Below are positions 1 through 8,851 of a stretch of DNA of 64,000 nucleotides, piece by piece. Origin of the DNA: Bradyrhizobium iriomotense (lineage in GTDB: Bacteria; Pseudomonadota; Alphaproteobacteria; Rhizobiales; Xanthobacteraceae); NCBI RefSeq assembly GCF_018129405.1, contig NZ_JAFCLP010000023.1, positions 1 through 64,000 of the forward strand. The letters are read 5' to 3'. Position numbers and translations under genes: made by a program. How positions within the stretch are numbered: the first letter of the stretch is position 1; the number at the start of each line of letters is the position of its first letter. Below the pieces are notes generated by a model. It was given only the letters and a program-made list of their open reading frames with translations, made no database searches and had not been told where the DNA came from.

Positions 1-279
1 CACCGCAAGCCCGGCTCGCGAAAATGACGACCACATGATCGCCCCTCAAGGATGAGCCGGGATGGGCGACACATACGCTAAATCCGAATTTCGGTAAAGT
101 GGAATATTTTTGCGGGAAGGGGTTGACGGGGTGGCGGGTGTTTTGCCCGACGGGATGGTCCAGCCCCAGAGTGAGACAACGGTGATCGCTGTAAGGTTAA
201 GTCCACTGCCGTCTTCATTTGAAGTGAAGCCCCATCGAAGTCTTCCACCTTCCAAGATTCTCGCCTCATCTTTTCACTG

Positions 280-295
280 TGTGATGCAGGTCACA
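280..295. promoter_or_regulatory. candidate CRP/FNR-family binding site
   Basis: The sequence TGTGATGCAGGTCACA is a perfect TGTGA-N6-TCACA dyad, the classic CRP half-site arrangement. It lies about 105 bases upstream of the terminator at 399. No protein gene follows on the plus strand, so its target is unknown. A chance match is possible. Confidence 0.35.
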
Positions 296-398
296 GCAGA
301 ATCGAATGTTTCGCCTTACAAAGACCGAGCATGGCCGCAAACAAGGTAACGGCGGTACGCACGAGAGTGTCGAGCGATCGACAGCTACGGACTGTTCG

Positions 399-433
399 AA
401 GCCGCCAGCGTGAAAACCCGGCGGCTTTCTTCT
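399..433 (+). terminator. rho-independent terminator
   Basis: AAGCCGCC at 399-406 pairs perfectly with GGCGGCTT at 420-427, with a 13-base loop, and is followed by the T-rich run TTTCTTCT. The T-run is on the plus strand only. The transcript it ends is not an evident protein gene; a small RNA starting near 300 is one possibility. Confidence 0.5.
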
Positions 434-611
434 CGCCCGCAAGGCCACGTGCGATTGGTAGCGGGGAAACGCTACCGCTTCTCCCCACGCCCGCCGAACG
501 TGCGACACCTTCTTCAATTTTCCGCATGACACGATTGGATCAAAAGCATGAGCCCCGGACCGGGCCGGCGCGCACGCAGAAGCCACTCACGCCTCTCGAC
601 GACACCCCCTT

Positions 612-1343
612 CTAGATCACAAGGCAAAGTCCCGAAAACAGCAACAAGCCCAGGATAATTCGTTTGAAGGCTGCTTCGTTGACCCGACCGAACAGCAAGA
701 TACCTACAGCCGTTCCCGCAGCTAAGGCGGGCAGAGAAATGCCAAAGTCGATCAAGACCTTCAACGAGAGGCTTTGGTGCGAAAGCATGAGAGCGAGGGC
801 GAAAAGTTGCATGACGCCTATGTAAGGCTGAACCAGACCGCGCTGCTGATTTTTCGGGAGACCGTGGATGTCGCACCAGATCGCAGGAAGTGCGCCGGGC
901 ATCGCTGTCAGGCCGCCGACCAGCCCGCCACCAAATCCGACCAGCGCGTTCCTGCTCCGGCTGTCCATCTGACGCAAGTAGGCAGCCGTCGGCCGCACCA
1001 GGGCATATGCTGCGTAAAGCGATACAAGCGTTCCAAATCCCAGTCTGAAAATGCCTGTATCCACGTTCTGCAGGAGATAGATCGCGATCGGAATGCCTAA
1101 TAGTCCACCAGCGATGAAAACCAGGCTGGTTTTCCATTGCATGTTCTTGCGTAGCGCATACAGATTGGCCGCTTGTACGGTGATGCTGCAGGCCATCATC
1201 AATGGCACAGCTTCTATGGGCGGAAACACGTGCAGCAGGATGGCGCCGGCGACCGCCGAGAACGCAAACCCGGAAAGGCCGGAAACGAACGCACCTGCAA
1301 AAACCGCCCCGCTTAGCACAAGATAAACCGCTATGTCGGACAT
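612..1343 (-). CDS. TauE/SafE family membrane permease
   Basis: A 243-residue integral membrane protein of the TauE/SafE (DUF81) family, whose characterised members are linked to export of sulfite, sulfoacetate or related anions. About eight hydrophobic segments are visible, with the family's paired glycine-rich helices (GLSGFAFSAVAGA near the N-terminus and GFGGGLVGGLTAMPG in the middle). The start at 1343 is chosen because AGGAAG lies seven bases upstream; a longer frame upstream has no membrane character. The length matches the family. Its only same-strand neighbour upstream is the small membrane protein at 1434. The substrate cannot be read from sequence. A second, unrelated-looking member of the family lies at 47151. 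Confidence 0.85.
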   Translation of the reverse strand: MSDIAVYLVLSGAVFAGAFVSGLSGFAFSAVAGAILLHVFPPIEAVPLMMACSITVQAANLYALRKNMQWKTSLVFIAGGLLGIPIAIYLLQNVDTGIFRLGFGTLVSLYAAYALVRPTAAYLRQMDSRSRNALVGFGGGLVGGLTAMPGALPAIWCDIHGLPKNQQRGLVQPYIGVMQLFALALMLSHQSLSLKVLIDFGISLPALAAGTAVGILLFGRVNEAAFKRIILGLLLFSGLCLVI

Positions 1344-1433
1344 GACATCGCTTCCTGAAGATGGTGATCGTCGTCGGTGGCGGGACAGCGTGGGGTCGTC
1401 CGAACCCACTCAAGTGACAAACAACCAATCCAT

Positions 1434-1607
1434 CTAGTCGCCGTGGATCGCCGCCATTGCCGTTTCGATCGGTCGAATACTCGGCGCCTGATGCAGCATG
1501 CATTCTCCGACGACGTGCAAAATGCCGAAGCCAACCAGGACAGCCATTGTCCACGCCTTGAGAGGTGGCGATGGTCGCCGGGCGTGGGAGCTATCGGCAA
1601 TTGCCAT
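1434..1607 (-). CDS. small single-span membrane protein, hypothetical
   Basis: A 57-residue frame with a basic, proline-containing N-terminus (HARRPSPPLK), one hydrophobic segment at about residues 21-37 (MAVLVGFGILHVVGECM) and a short tail. The ribosome binding site is weak (GGAT close to the ATG, AAGG further off), so the start and even the reality of the gene are uncertain. It lies 90 bases upstream of the TauE-like gene on the same strand and could be co-transcribed. No family is recognised. Confidence 0.4.
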   Translation of the reverse strand: MAIADSSHARRPSPPLKAWTMAVLVGFGILHVVGECMLHQAPSIRPIETAMAAIHGD

Positions 1608-2078
1608 ATCCAAATTTCGCCTTGTGCGCGTTCGAAAATTCAACGAAGCGCAGTCCTTCGCAATCAAATGCCGGTATTCTCCGATTGCGTGCATCGCCCT
1701 AAGGCGCCGTGATACGTGAAGGGGGACGAGGAGATCTTTAAGGACGCTTCGCACCTTTCTGTCGAAAATTGATATTGAGGGAAATAGATCGCGCGATTGA
1801 TGACAGATCGTCTGCTTCTCATATGGCGTCATGCTGTAAACTCGAAAATGGACTATCGCTGCTGGGCGAAATAGCACCGCTTCCCTGGCGACGGCGGCGA
1901 TGACATCCACATGGATATCACTGGGGCAATCCGCGAGCGATACGGCAGATGTCGTATTTCGTGGTCGGCAAGAGGGGAAAGCCGAACGGCCTTTGTCGCC
2001 ACAGGTAGCGGCGCCGTGGGCGTCCGCGCGGAGCTACAATCTCAACCGCGGCCGGTTGATCGCCAATTTTGGGGGCAG
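1608..2078. other. intergenic stretch without a clear gene
   Basis: About 470 bases between the small membrane protein and the end of the hybrid kinase gene. Frames on both strands lack good ribosome binding sites and family resemblance. I see no obvious terminator, repeat or RNA gene. Confidence 0.5.
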
Positions 2079-3860
2079 CTACACGTCCTTTGAGCAAGCA
2101 CCAATGATTGATGCCTTTCCGTCAACACAGGCTGCAATGATCGCTTCGTGCAATTGCTCGCCGGTGATCGGCTTGTGAAGAATACGATGACCGCTGGCGG
2201 TGGCTTCCTTGATGCGCGCCGGCGAGGTATCGCCAGTCACGATAACGGCAGGCAAGGACCGGCCGATATAGGCGCAAAGAGCCTCGATTGCGTCCTGGCC
2301 GGTAGCGCCATCTCCGAGGCGATAGTCGGCGACGATCAGATCGACGGGCGCATCGCCGGCCGCGATCGCCTCCGCATGAATCTGTTGCACCTCGGCGGCA
2401 GATCGGCCGGCATAGACCCGATGCCCCTGCAGCGCGAGCAACTGCACCATGATATCGAGAACATCCTCCTCGTCTTCCACGACCATGATGCTGAAAGTGA
2501 TGTCTGCAGGTGGTGCTCTTTGATCGGGCGGGGAAGGCGCCACTGCACTGGCTTGCGGAACCGTAACGGAAAACATCGAACCGCGGCCGACGACGGAGAC
2601 CAGCCTCAGAGGATGTTGCAGCAGTGCGGCAGTGCGGCGAACGATGGCGAGGCCAAGGCCAAGGCCTTGCGTGCGATCCCTCGCCGGGTTCTGCAACTGC
2701 ACGAATTCCTCGAAGATCATCGCTTGCTGATCTGCGGGGATGCCGGGCCCGGTATCCCATATCTGGATTTCCACCGAAGCACCGCGCCTGCGGCAACCGA
2801 GCAGGACGCCACCGGATCTCGTGTATCGAAAGGCGTTCGACAGCAGATTGCCCAGGACCCGTTTCAGCATCATGGGATCGCTGTCCACGTGGAGACGGCT
2901 TTCAACGACACGCCAGTCAAGGCCGCGATCCTTCGCCTCCGCGCCGAATTCGTTGCTGACCTGGTTGAAAAGCTGGGACAGGTTCACCGTCTCCTTCGCA
3001 ACAGTGACGACGCCGGCATCGAGCCGGGAGATGTCGAGCAGTCCGTTCAGAAGGGCGCTGAGGTTTCCGACGATGGATTTTGCCTTGCCGGCGAGATCGC
3101 GCGCATCGCCGGATAGGACGGCGCCGCGGCGACCCAGCGTCGCGAGCGTGGCAATCAGCAGACTCAAGGCATGGATCGGCTGGCGCAAGTCGTGACTGGC
3201 GGCCGCGAGGAAACGCGTTTTCGCGTGATCGGCCGCTTGCGCGCGGTCGCGCTCTTCCTGGAGGTGACCAACCAGCTCGACGTTTTCCAAGCGCAGCCTG
3301 ATGGTCTCACGCAGCATGCGGTGCGTCGTGCGGCAATAATAGAGGTTGATGGTCACAAGTCCCGTAAGCAGGGCGAGATATGCGCCGGAGGTATCACCTC
3401 CATTCATAACGGCGCGCACCATGACTGGCAGCACCGTTGCGATGATCGAGCCGACCAGCGCCGGCGGAAAGGCCGAAAGCGATGGAACCGTGCCGCAGAC
3501 CAGGCCGGTCAAGGCAACAATGGTGAATAAAAAAACAACGGGCTGTTCGGGAATGAATCCGACCCAGCCGAGCATTCCCCACAGCAGGCCCGACACGCAG
3601 GAAAACGCAGCCGCGAGCCACGCCCATCGCGACACAGACGCTGGTTCTCGATTCCGGCTGAAGAACCGGCGCGCGGCCAGGACGCGTATGGCGGTGAGCA
3701 GATACAGCGCACCGAGCCATCCGACCAACCAGTTCGCCGGTACGGTGCTCCTCAGTACGTATGCCGCCGCCAGGGAGATGAGGACGTTGGAGGCCACTAC
3801 TCCATAAGAATTGCGATACAGGAGCTCTACGAGCGCCTCGCGTATCTTGTCTTCTTGCAT
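2079..3860 (-). CDS. membrane hybrid sensor histidine kinase with C-terminal receiver
   Basis: A 593-residue hybrid kinase. Residues 1-175 contain about six hydrophobic segments without a recognisable periplasmic sensor domain. A short coiled region follows, then the HisKA box SHDLRQPIH (phospho-acceptor His near residue 223), the N-box NLLSNAFRYTRSGG near 337, DTGPGIP near 369 and GLGLGLAIV near 400. A receiver domain occupies about residues 455-590, with the acidic pair VVEDEE, the phospho-acceptor Asp in LIVADYRLGDG near 512, and the conserved Lys in HKPI. The start at 3860 has GGAGAGG five bases upstream. It lies 47 bases downstream of the NarL-type regulator on the same strand, so the two probably form one signalling system. 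The signal is unknown. Confidence 0.9.
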   Translation of the reverse strand: MQEDKIREALVELLYRNSYGVVASNVLISLAAAYVLRSTVPANWLVGWLGALYLLTAIRVLAARRFFSRNREPASVSRWAWLAAAFSCVSGLLWGMLGWVGFIPEQPVVFLFTIVALTGLVCGTVPSLSAFPPALVGSIIATVLPVMVRAVMNGGDTSGAYLALLTGLVTINLYYCRTTHRMLRETIRLRLENVELVGHLQEERDRAQAADHAKTRFLAAASHDLRQPIHALSLLIATLATLGRRGAVLSGDARDLAGKAKSIVGNLSALLNGLLDISRLDAGVVTVAKETVNLSQLFNQVSNEFGAEAKDRGLDWRVVESRLHVDSDPMMLKRVLGNLLSNAFRYTRSGGVLLGCRRRGASVEIQIWDTGPGIPADQQAMIFEEFVQLQNPARDRTQGLGLGLAIVRRTAALLQHPLRLVSVVGRGSMFSVTVPQASAVAPSPPDQRAPPADITFSIMVVEDEEDVLDIMVQLLALQGHRVYAGRSAAEVQQIHAEAIAAGDAPVDLIVADYRLGDGATGQDAIEALCAYIGRSLPAVIVTGDTSPARIKEATASGHRILHKPITGEQLHEAIIAACVDGKASIIGACSKDV

Positions 3861-3907
3861 CGAGACCTCTCCGCGCGCCGGCAAGTGCAGCGGGAATTGC
3901 CGTTGCG

Positions 3908-4558
3908 CTACCCCGCTGGAAGGCCGAGACGGACCGCGTAAGCCGTCAGTTCCGCACCATTGTGCAGGTCGAGCTTCCGCATAAGATTCTCGCGATGTTT
4001 TCGGGCGGTAAGCAGGCTGATGCCGAGACGGCTGGCGATGTCGCGGTTGGTGACGCCGTGAGGGATCATCGCCAGGATTTGCCGCTCACGCCTCGTCAGC
4101 GTGACCGGAGATACGATCGCTGCCGAGGGCTCCGGGATTTCGCTCGGGCCGTCATGGTGGTCCACCGCAAAGCGGACCTCCTCCGCTACATAGGCATGGC
4201 CTTTTCTGATGGCATCGATCGCAGCGACGAGTTCGGATGGATCGCCGCTCTTGGTCAAATAGCCGTTTGCGCCCGCGGAAAAGGCTGCCCGAACGGAACG
4301 CGGCTCGACATTGGCGGTGAGGACAAGTACCCGCAGCTCCGGCCAAGCAGTTCTCAGGTGAGCTATGAATTGAAAGCCGCTCACACCCGGCATGCCGAGA
4401 TCGAGGATGAGAAGATCGGCGGGGCCTTCGTTCAGCAGCCGATGAACAGCCTCTGCGTCCGCTGCTTCTCCGCTGACAATGAGTTCGTCCACGGTCGACA
4501 GAAGCTGCTTCAGACCTTCCCGCATAATCGCGTGATCGTCAGCAATGATCGTCCGCAC
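3908..4558 (-). CDS. NarL/FixJ-family response regulator
   Basis: A 216-residue two-domain regulator. The receiver has the acidic pair at residues 7-8, the phospho-acceptor Asp53 in LLILDLGMPG, and the conserved Lys103 in GYLTKSGDP. The C-terminal LuxR-type helix-turn-helix (about residues 153-212) begins LTRRERQILAMI and contains the recognition segment ISLLTARKHRENLMRKL. Length is normal for the family. It is the first gene of a pair with the hybrid kinase at 2079 and is the likely output of that kinase. No operator could be assigned in the 242-base gap upstream. Confidence 0.92.
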   Translation of the reverse strand: MRTIIADDHAIMREGLKQLLSTVDELIVSGEAADAEAVHRLLNEGPADLLILDLGMPGVSGFQFIAHLRTAWPELRVLVLTANVEPRSVRAAFSAGANGYLTKSGDPSELVAAIDAIRKGHAYVAEEVRFAVDHHDGPSEIPEPSAAIVSPVTLTRRERQILAMIPHGVTNRDIASRLGISLLTARKHRENLMRKLDLHNGAELTAYAVRLGLPAG

Positions 4559-4800
4559 CAGTCCGCACCTGTGTTGCCCGTCAGTAACAGTAGTAGGGTA
4601 TCAATCAACTCCAATCAAGGATTGGGATCCACAAATCCATTTGCCGGATGTGGTCGCCTGGGCAATTTCGCGGTGACGCTCGCGTTCCGGCTTTCCAAGC
4701 GCGGGCTCATTGCTACCCCCGGTTGTGCGTGATATGCGAGGCGTGGTTGCCGGATTGCGCGACTGTGGCAGCCAACCGATTGCCCCCTTCGGAGGCTGAT

Positions 4801-5817
4801 CTACTGGCGCGGCCGCTCCTCCTCGCCATGCTGCCGTAGAAGATCGAGCAGGCGCTTGCGCATGATCATGCCTGGACGGTCGGACGGCATGTGCATCTCG
4901 ATCTTGCGGCCCATATCGACGATGGCATCCGGATCCGTCGATTCCAGCATGTCGCGATCTTCGGCAATGATCGCGGCATCCCAATCGATCAGCTCCTGCG
5001 TCGAGCAGTCCGCCTCGCTGTCGTTGCGGAACAGCAGCTGGACGACCTGGATCTGGCCATCCGAGATCGGCGTCGCGCAATTGAAGATGATGTGCCGGAT
5101 GCCGGACGGATATTCCATGTCGAGACGCCGGCAGAACGGCATGAACCATTTGTTGCGCTGATGCCGCCTGGTCATCGGCTCTTTCGTTCCGGTGATCCTG
5201 TAGGCATTGGGCGGATTGCGAACCGTGATGATGGTCTCGGCATCGAAGCCGGCTTCGGTCTCGACGATCTCGTACTTCTCGGGCTTTGGTTGATTGATGT
5301 CGCCGAAGGTGCCCTTGTGAACAAAGGCGAAGTGGGCATTGTCGAACGAGTTTTCCATCAGCCGCAGCGCCGCCGTGTTCCATTTGTCGTAGAACTGGTT
5401 GATGCGGCGATAGCCGGGCATGCCGTCCTCGGGAATTTCGGGGATGTCGGCCAAGGGCTCGTCGAGCGCAACCCAGACATAACCGTAGCGGGCCTTGGCG
5501 CGGAAGGAGCGCGCTTTCGCATCAGGTACCGGCTGCTCGAATGGAAACTGCGGGATCATGACCAGCTTGCCGTCGCGGTCATACTCCCATCCATGATAGC
5601 CGCAGACGATGTTGCCGTTGTTGCACCAGCCCTTCGAGAGCTTCGCCGTGCGGTGGCAGCAACGGTCTTCCAGCGCGGCGGGCTGGCCCTCGGCGTCGAG
5701 GAACAGGACGATCGGCTCGCCGAGCAGCGTAAACGGCTTTGGTCCATCCTCGAGGTGATCGAGCGGCATCAGCGCGTACCAGAACCGGCGCAGCACGGGC
5801 TGTTTCGTGCTCAACAT
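4801..5817 (-). CDS. Rieske non-heme iron oxygenase, VanA-like
   Basis: A 338-residue terminal oxygenase of the vanillate-demethylase/phthalate-oxygenase type. The Rieske [2Fe-2S] ligands are Cys53-x-His55 (in DRCCHRTAKL) and Cys72-x2-His75 (in CGYHGWEY). The mononuclear iron site is N156-S-F-D159-N-A-H162-x4-H167, the classic D-x2-H-x4-H arrangement. Such enzymes hydroxylate, O-demethylate or N-demethylate aromatic and heterocyclic substrates using electrons from a separate reductase. None is encoded in this operon; a reductase-like module exists only in the fused protein at 16750. It is the last gene of the importer/amidohydrolase unit, starting 15 bases after the amidohydrolase stop, so it probably acts on the imported compound or a product of it. 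Confidence 0.88.
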   Translation of the reverse strand: MLSTKQPVLRRFWYALMPLDHLEDGPKPFTLLGEPIVLFLDAEGQPAALEDRCCHRTAKLSKGWCNNGNIVCGYHGWEYDRDGKLVMIPQFPFEQPVPDAKARSFRAKARYGYVWVALDEPLADIPEIPEDGMPGYRRINQFYDKWNTAALRLMENSFDNAHFAFVHKGTFGDINQPKPEKYEIVETEAGFDAETIITVRNPPNAYRITGTKEPMTRRHQRNKWFMPFCRRLDMEYPSGIRHIIFNCATPISDGQIQVVQLLFRNDSEADCSTQELIDWDAAIIAEDRDMLESTDPDAIVDMGRKIEMHMPSDRPGMIMRKRLLDLLRQHGEEERPRQ

Positions 5818-5832
5818 GATGATCCTCCGCGA

Positions 5833-7194
5833 TCAGGCGGCCAGGCGCGTGACCACGCGCGCGGCGTCCGATTTGAGCTTTTGCAGGTCGAGGCCGGGAA
5901 TGGCACCGTCTGCGACGACGATGCGGCCGCCTATCAGAAGATAACGAAGTTTCGCCGATCCGCCGCAGGTCACCGGCGCGATCAGGGGATCGTGCATGCC
6001 GAAATGCCTGATGTCGTCGAGCTTGAAGATGGCAATGTCCGCCTGCTGCCCCGGCGACAGCGTGCCGACGTGAGGCATACCGAGCACGCGCGCGCCGCCC
6101 GCGGTCGCCCAGTGCACGACATCCTCGGCCGTCACTGCGCTCGCGCCCTTCACGGCGCGATGGGTGTGCCAGGCACTGTGCATTTCGCAGAGCATGTCGG
6201 CCGCCTCGTTGGAAGCTGCCCCGTCCACGCCGAGTGAGACCGCGCCACCGAGGCGCGCCATTGCGTCGGCGGGCGCGATGCCGGAGCCGAGGCGGCAGTT
6301 GGATTGCGGGCAATGCGCCATGCCGGTCCCGGTGCTCGCGAGAATGCGTACCTCGTCGTCGTCGAGATGCACGAGGTGCGCGAACCAGACGTCCTCGCCC
6401 AGCCAGCCGTGATCGGCCAGCCAGTGCACCGGACGCCTCCCGTGTACCGACAGGCAGAACTCGACATAGTCGGCAGTCTCCGACAAATGGCTGTGCAGCC
6501 GCACGCCCATGCGGCGCGCCGCGGCAATGACCTCGCGCAGCTCGCCCGGATCGAGCGACCAGGTCGGCGTGGTTGGCGCCAACGCAACGCGCGACAGACC
6601 GTTCGGCGACGCATCGTGGAAACGCTGCGCGCAGGCCTCGACCGACTGCAACATACGATCGAGCGTTTCGACCGGCATGGCCGCAAACCTGTCGGTATCG
6701 ACATGGCGCGCCGTGGTGCCGCCGCCGCGGCAAAACACCAGGCGGATGCCGAGGCTTCGCGCCACTTCAAATATCACCTGCGCCGGGTCGAAGCCGAACG
6801 TGTCGCTGAAGAGATAATGATGGTCGGCAACCGTCGTCGTTCCCGAAAGCAGCAGCTCGGCGAGCCCGATCCGGGCCGCGACGGCAAGCGCCTCCTCGTC
6901 GAATTTCGACCAGAACCTGTAAGGCACGGCGCGCAGCCAGCCGGCCAGCGGCAGGTCGATGCCGGACCGCACGCCCTTCAACACACTCTGGAACAGGTGA
7001 TGATGGGTCGAGACCAGGCCGGGATAGATCACTCCGCCTTGGGCATCGAGGCGTTGCTCGCCCGGCTCTAGCTGCAGTGCGCCGATCTCGACAATGACGC
7101 CGTCACGAATGCGGATCTGGCCGGCGGCGCGCATGGCGGCTCCCGGCAGGCCGGTGAAGATGCCGGCGGCATTGTCGATCAGCATGGCGGTCAT
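5833..7194 (-). CDS. amidohydrolase, AtzB/8-oxoguanine deaminase-like
   Basis: A 453-residue metal-dependent deaminase/hydrolase of the amidohydrolase superfamily. The HxH metal pair is in GLVSTHHHLFQ (about residue 60), a further His is in RLHSHLSET, the segment AHCPQSNCRLGSG follows, and the catalytic Asp is in SLGVDGAASNE. This order is typical of the group that deaminates guanine, 8-oxoguanine, cytosine and s-triazines. The start at 7194 overlaps the permease stop as ATGA; a second in-frame ATG is three codons in. Context with a pyrimidine-precursor-type importer and a Rieske oxygenase suggests removal of an amino or amide group from a nitrogen heterocycle. The exact substrate cannot be assigned. 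Confidence 0.88.
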   Translation of the reverse strand: MTAMLIDNAAGIFTGLPGAAMRAAGQIRIRDGVIVEIGALQLEPGEQRLDAQGGVIYPGLVSTHHHLFQSVLKGVRSGIDLPLAGWLRAVPYRFWSKFDEEALAVAARIGLAELLLSGTTTVADHHYLFSDTFGFDPAQVIFEVARSLGIRLVFCRGGGTTARHVDTDRFAAMPVETLDRMLQSVEACAQRFHDASPNGLSRVALAPTTPTWSLDPGELREVIAAARRMGVRLHSHLSETADYVEFCLSVHGRRPVHWLADHGWLGEDVWFAHLVHLDDDEVRILASTGTGMAHCPQSNCRLGSGIAPADAMARLGGAVSLGVDGAASNEAADMLCEMHSAWHTHRAVKGASAVTAEDVVHWATAGGARVLGMPHVGTLSPGQQADIAIFKLDDIRHFGMHDPLIAPVTCGGSAKLRYLLIGGRIVVADGAIPGLDLQKLKSDAARVVTRLAA

Positions 7195-7991
7195 GCCTCG
7201 GCCTTGGTCTCGCTGTCGTGCCAATCCGACAAAGCCCACTGCGACAGCGCGACCATGGCCGCGAACAACAGAACTCCGGTCAAAGTGATCAGGAACAAAG
7301 CCGCGAACATGCGAGGAATGTCCAGCGTGAATCCCGCATCGAGAATTTCATAGGCAAGTCCCGATGAGCGCCCACCAGTACCTGCCACGAACTCGGCTAC
7401 CACCGCACCGATCAAGGCCAGGCCGCTCGATATCCGCAAGCCGCCGAAGAAATAGGGCAGCGCTCCCGGAATGCGCAGCTTCACCAGCGTCTTGAAGCGG
7501 CTGGCACGATTCATCCGGAAAAAATTCGCAAGTCCCGGGTCGACGCTGCGCAAGCCCAACGTCGTGTTGGAGATGATGGGAAACAGCGCCACCAGGGTTG
7601 CGCAGATGGTCAGCGACAGCTGCGTGTTCTTCACCAGGATGATGATGAGAGGCGCAATCGCGACGACCGGCGTCACCTGGAGGAGCACCGCATAGGGAAA
7701 CAGGCTGACCTCGATCGCCCGGCTCTGCACGAACATGAAGGCGATCAGCGTGCCCAGGATGACGGCTGCGACGAAGGCCTGCAAGGTGACGCGCAAGGTC
7801 ACGAGGAGTGCGCGCAGGAGCGAGGGCCCATTATGCAGGAGGCTTGCGAAGATGTCCGTCGGCTTTGGAAACAGGTAGACGGGAACGGAGGCCAGCCGAA
7901 AGCCGATCTCCCACACCGCGAACAGGACGATGCCGACCGCAACCGGGGCGGCAATCCGCACGAAGGCTTCGGATTCGAACAACGGCTTCAT
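7191..7991 (-). CDS. ABC transporter permease, SsuC/ThiX-like
   Basis: A 266-residue permease of the nitrate/sulfonate/taurine/pyrimidine-precursor import family. Six hydrophobic segments are visible, with the cytoplasmic EAA-type loop around FRMNRASRFKTLVKLRIPGALPY (broken here by the membrane helices on each side). The start at 7991 overlaps the ATPase stop by ATGA, and its own stop overlaps the next gene the same way, so the three are translationally coupled. It works with the ATPase at 7988 and the binding protein at 8852. Confidence 0.9.
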   Translation of the reverse strand: MKPLFESEAFVRIAAPVAVGIVLFAVWEIGFRLASVPVYLFPKPTDIFASLLHNGPSLLRALLVTLRVTLQAFVAAVILGTLIAFMFVQSRAIEVSLFPYAVLLQVTPVVAIAPLIIILVKNTQLSLTICATLVALFPIISNTTLGLRSVDPGLANFFRMNRASRFKTLVKLRIPGALPYFFGGLRISSGLALIGAVVAEFVAGTGGRSSGLAYEILDAGFTLDIPRMFAALFLITLTGVLLFAAMVALSQWALSDWHDSETKAEA

Positions 7992-8842
7992 GATCCGCCT
8001 CCGCCTACTGATTGCAGCGATGCCTCGGCAAGCCAAGTCGACAATTCGCGGCAATAGGCCGCAAATTTCGGGCTGTCGCGGAAACCCTGGTCGCGCGGCT
8101 GCGGCTGGTCGATGGTCATGACGCGAAAGATGCGACCGGGGTTCGCGGCCATGACGATGATCCGGGTCGAGAGGAACACGGCCTCGTAGATCGAATGCGT
8201 CACGAAGACCGTGGTCAGCTTGCGCTCCCACGACAGGTTGACGAGGTCGTCATCCAGCTTGTTGCGCGTGAACTCGTCGAGGGCCCCGAACGGCTCGTCC
8301 ATCAGCAGAAGATTGGGATTGGTGACCAGGGCACGCGCGATGGAGACGCGCATCTTCATGCCGCCGGACAGCTGCCGCGGGAAGTGCCGGTTGAACTTGG
8401 AGAGACCGACACGCGCGATGGCATCCGCAACCTTCGGCTCCGCCGTGGCCCGCGGCATGTTGCCGAACTCCAGCGGCAAGCGGACGTTGGCCTCGACCCG
8501 GGCCCAGGGCATCAAGGTCGGCTCCTGGAATACGAAGGCAAGGCGCCGTCCCTCCTGCCCTACCTGCGCAAAGTCGCCGCGCCACCACAGCAATCGGCCG
8601 TCGGATGGCTCGATGAGATTGGCTATCAGCTTGAGCAGCGTGCTCTTGCCGCAGCCGGACGGACCGATCAGGGTCAGGAACTCGCCGTCGGCGATGGACA
8701 GATCGATCGGCGCCAGTCCGCGCGCGCCGTTGGCAAACACCTTCTCGGCGGACAGGACCTCGACGGCCGGCGCGCCATCGGCTGCAGCCGTGGTTTGCTT
8801 CGCCGTCTGGTCGAGCGGTTCAACGGGCAACAACACCCTCAT
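7988..8842 (-). CDS. ABC transporter ATP-binding protein, SsuB/TauB/ThiZ-like
   Basis: A 284-residue ATPase. Walker A is GPSGCGKST (about residues 62-70), the Q-loop is in VFQEPTLMPW, the signature is LSGGMKMR, Walker B is LLLMDEPFGALDE, and the switch His is in VFVTHSIYEA. The N-terminal 25 residues are a variable extension. The ATG at 8842 is preferred over the adjacent GTG because AGGAG lies five bases upstream. The gene begins 9 bases after the binding-protein stop. It energises import of the ligand bound by the protein at 8852. Confidence 0.92.
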   Translation of the reverse strand: MRVLLPVEPLDQTAKQTTAAADGAPAVEVLSAEKVFANGARGLAPIDLSIADGEFLTLIGPSGCGKSTLLKLIANLIEPSDGRLLWWRGDFAQVGQEGRRLAFVFQEPTLMPWARVEANVRLPLEFGNMPRATAEPKVADAIARVGLSKFNRHFPRQLSGGMKMRVSIARALVTNPNLLLMDEPFGALDEFTRNKLDDDLVNLSWERKLTTVFVTHSIYEAVFLSTRIIVMAANPGRIFRVMTIDQPQPRDQGFRDSPKFAAYCRELSTWLAEASLQSVGGGGS

Positions 8843-8851
8843 CACGGCTCC

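Larger units (their letters stand above)
1..611. other. gene-free stretch
   Basis: No open frame here has a convincing ribosome binding site or family resemblance. The stretch holds a CRP-like palindrome at 280-295 and a plus-strand terminator hairpin at 399-433, which suggests a short untranslated transcript or the end of a gene lying outside the window. Otherwise I see nothing in it. Confidence 0.5.

Noticed and set aside
4891-6237. A 448-codon plus-strand frame
   Set aside because: It is antisense to the Rieske oxygenase and amidohydrolase genes and spans the gap between them. It has no family resemblance and is charge-rich, as antisense translations usually are.
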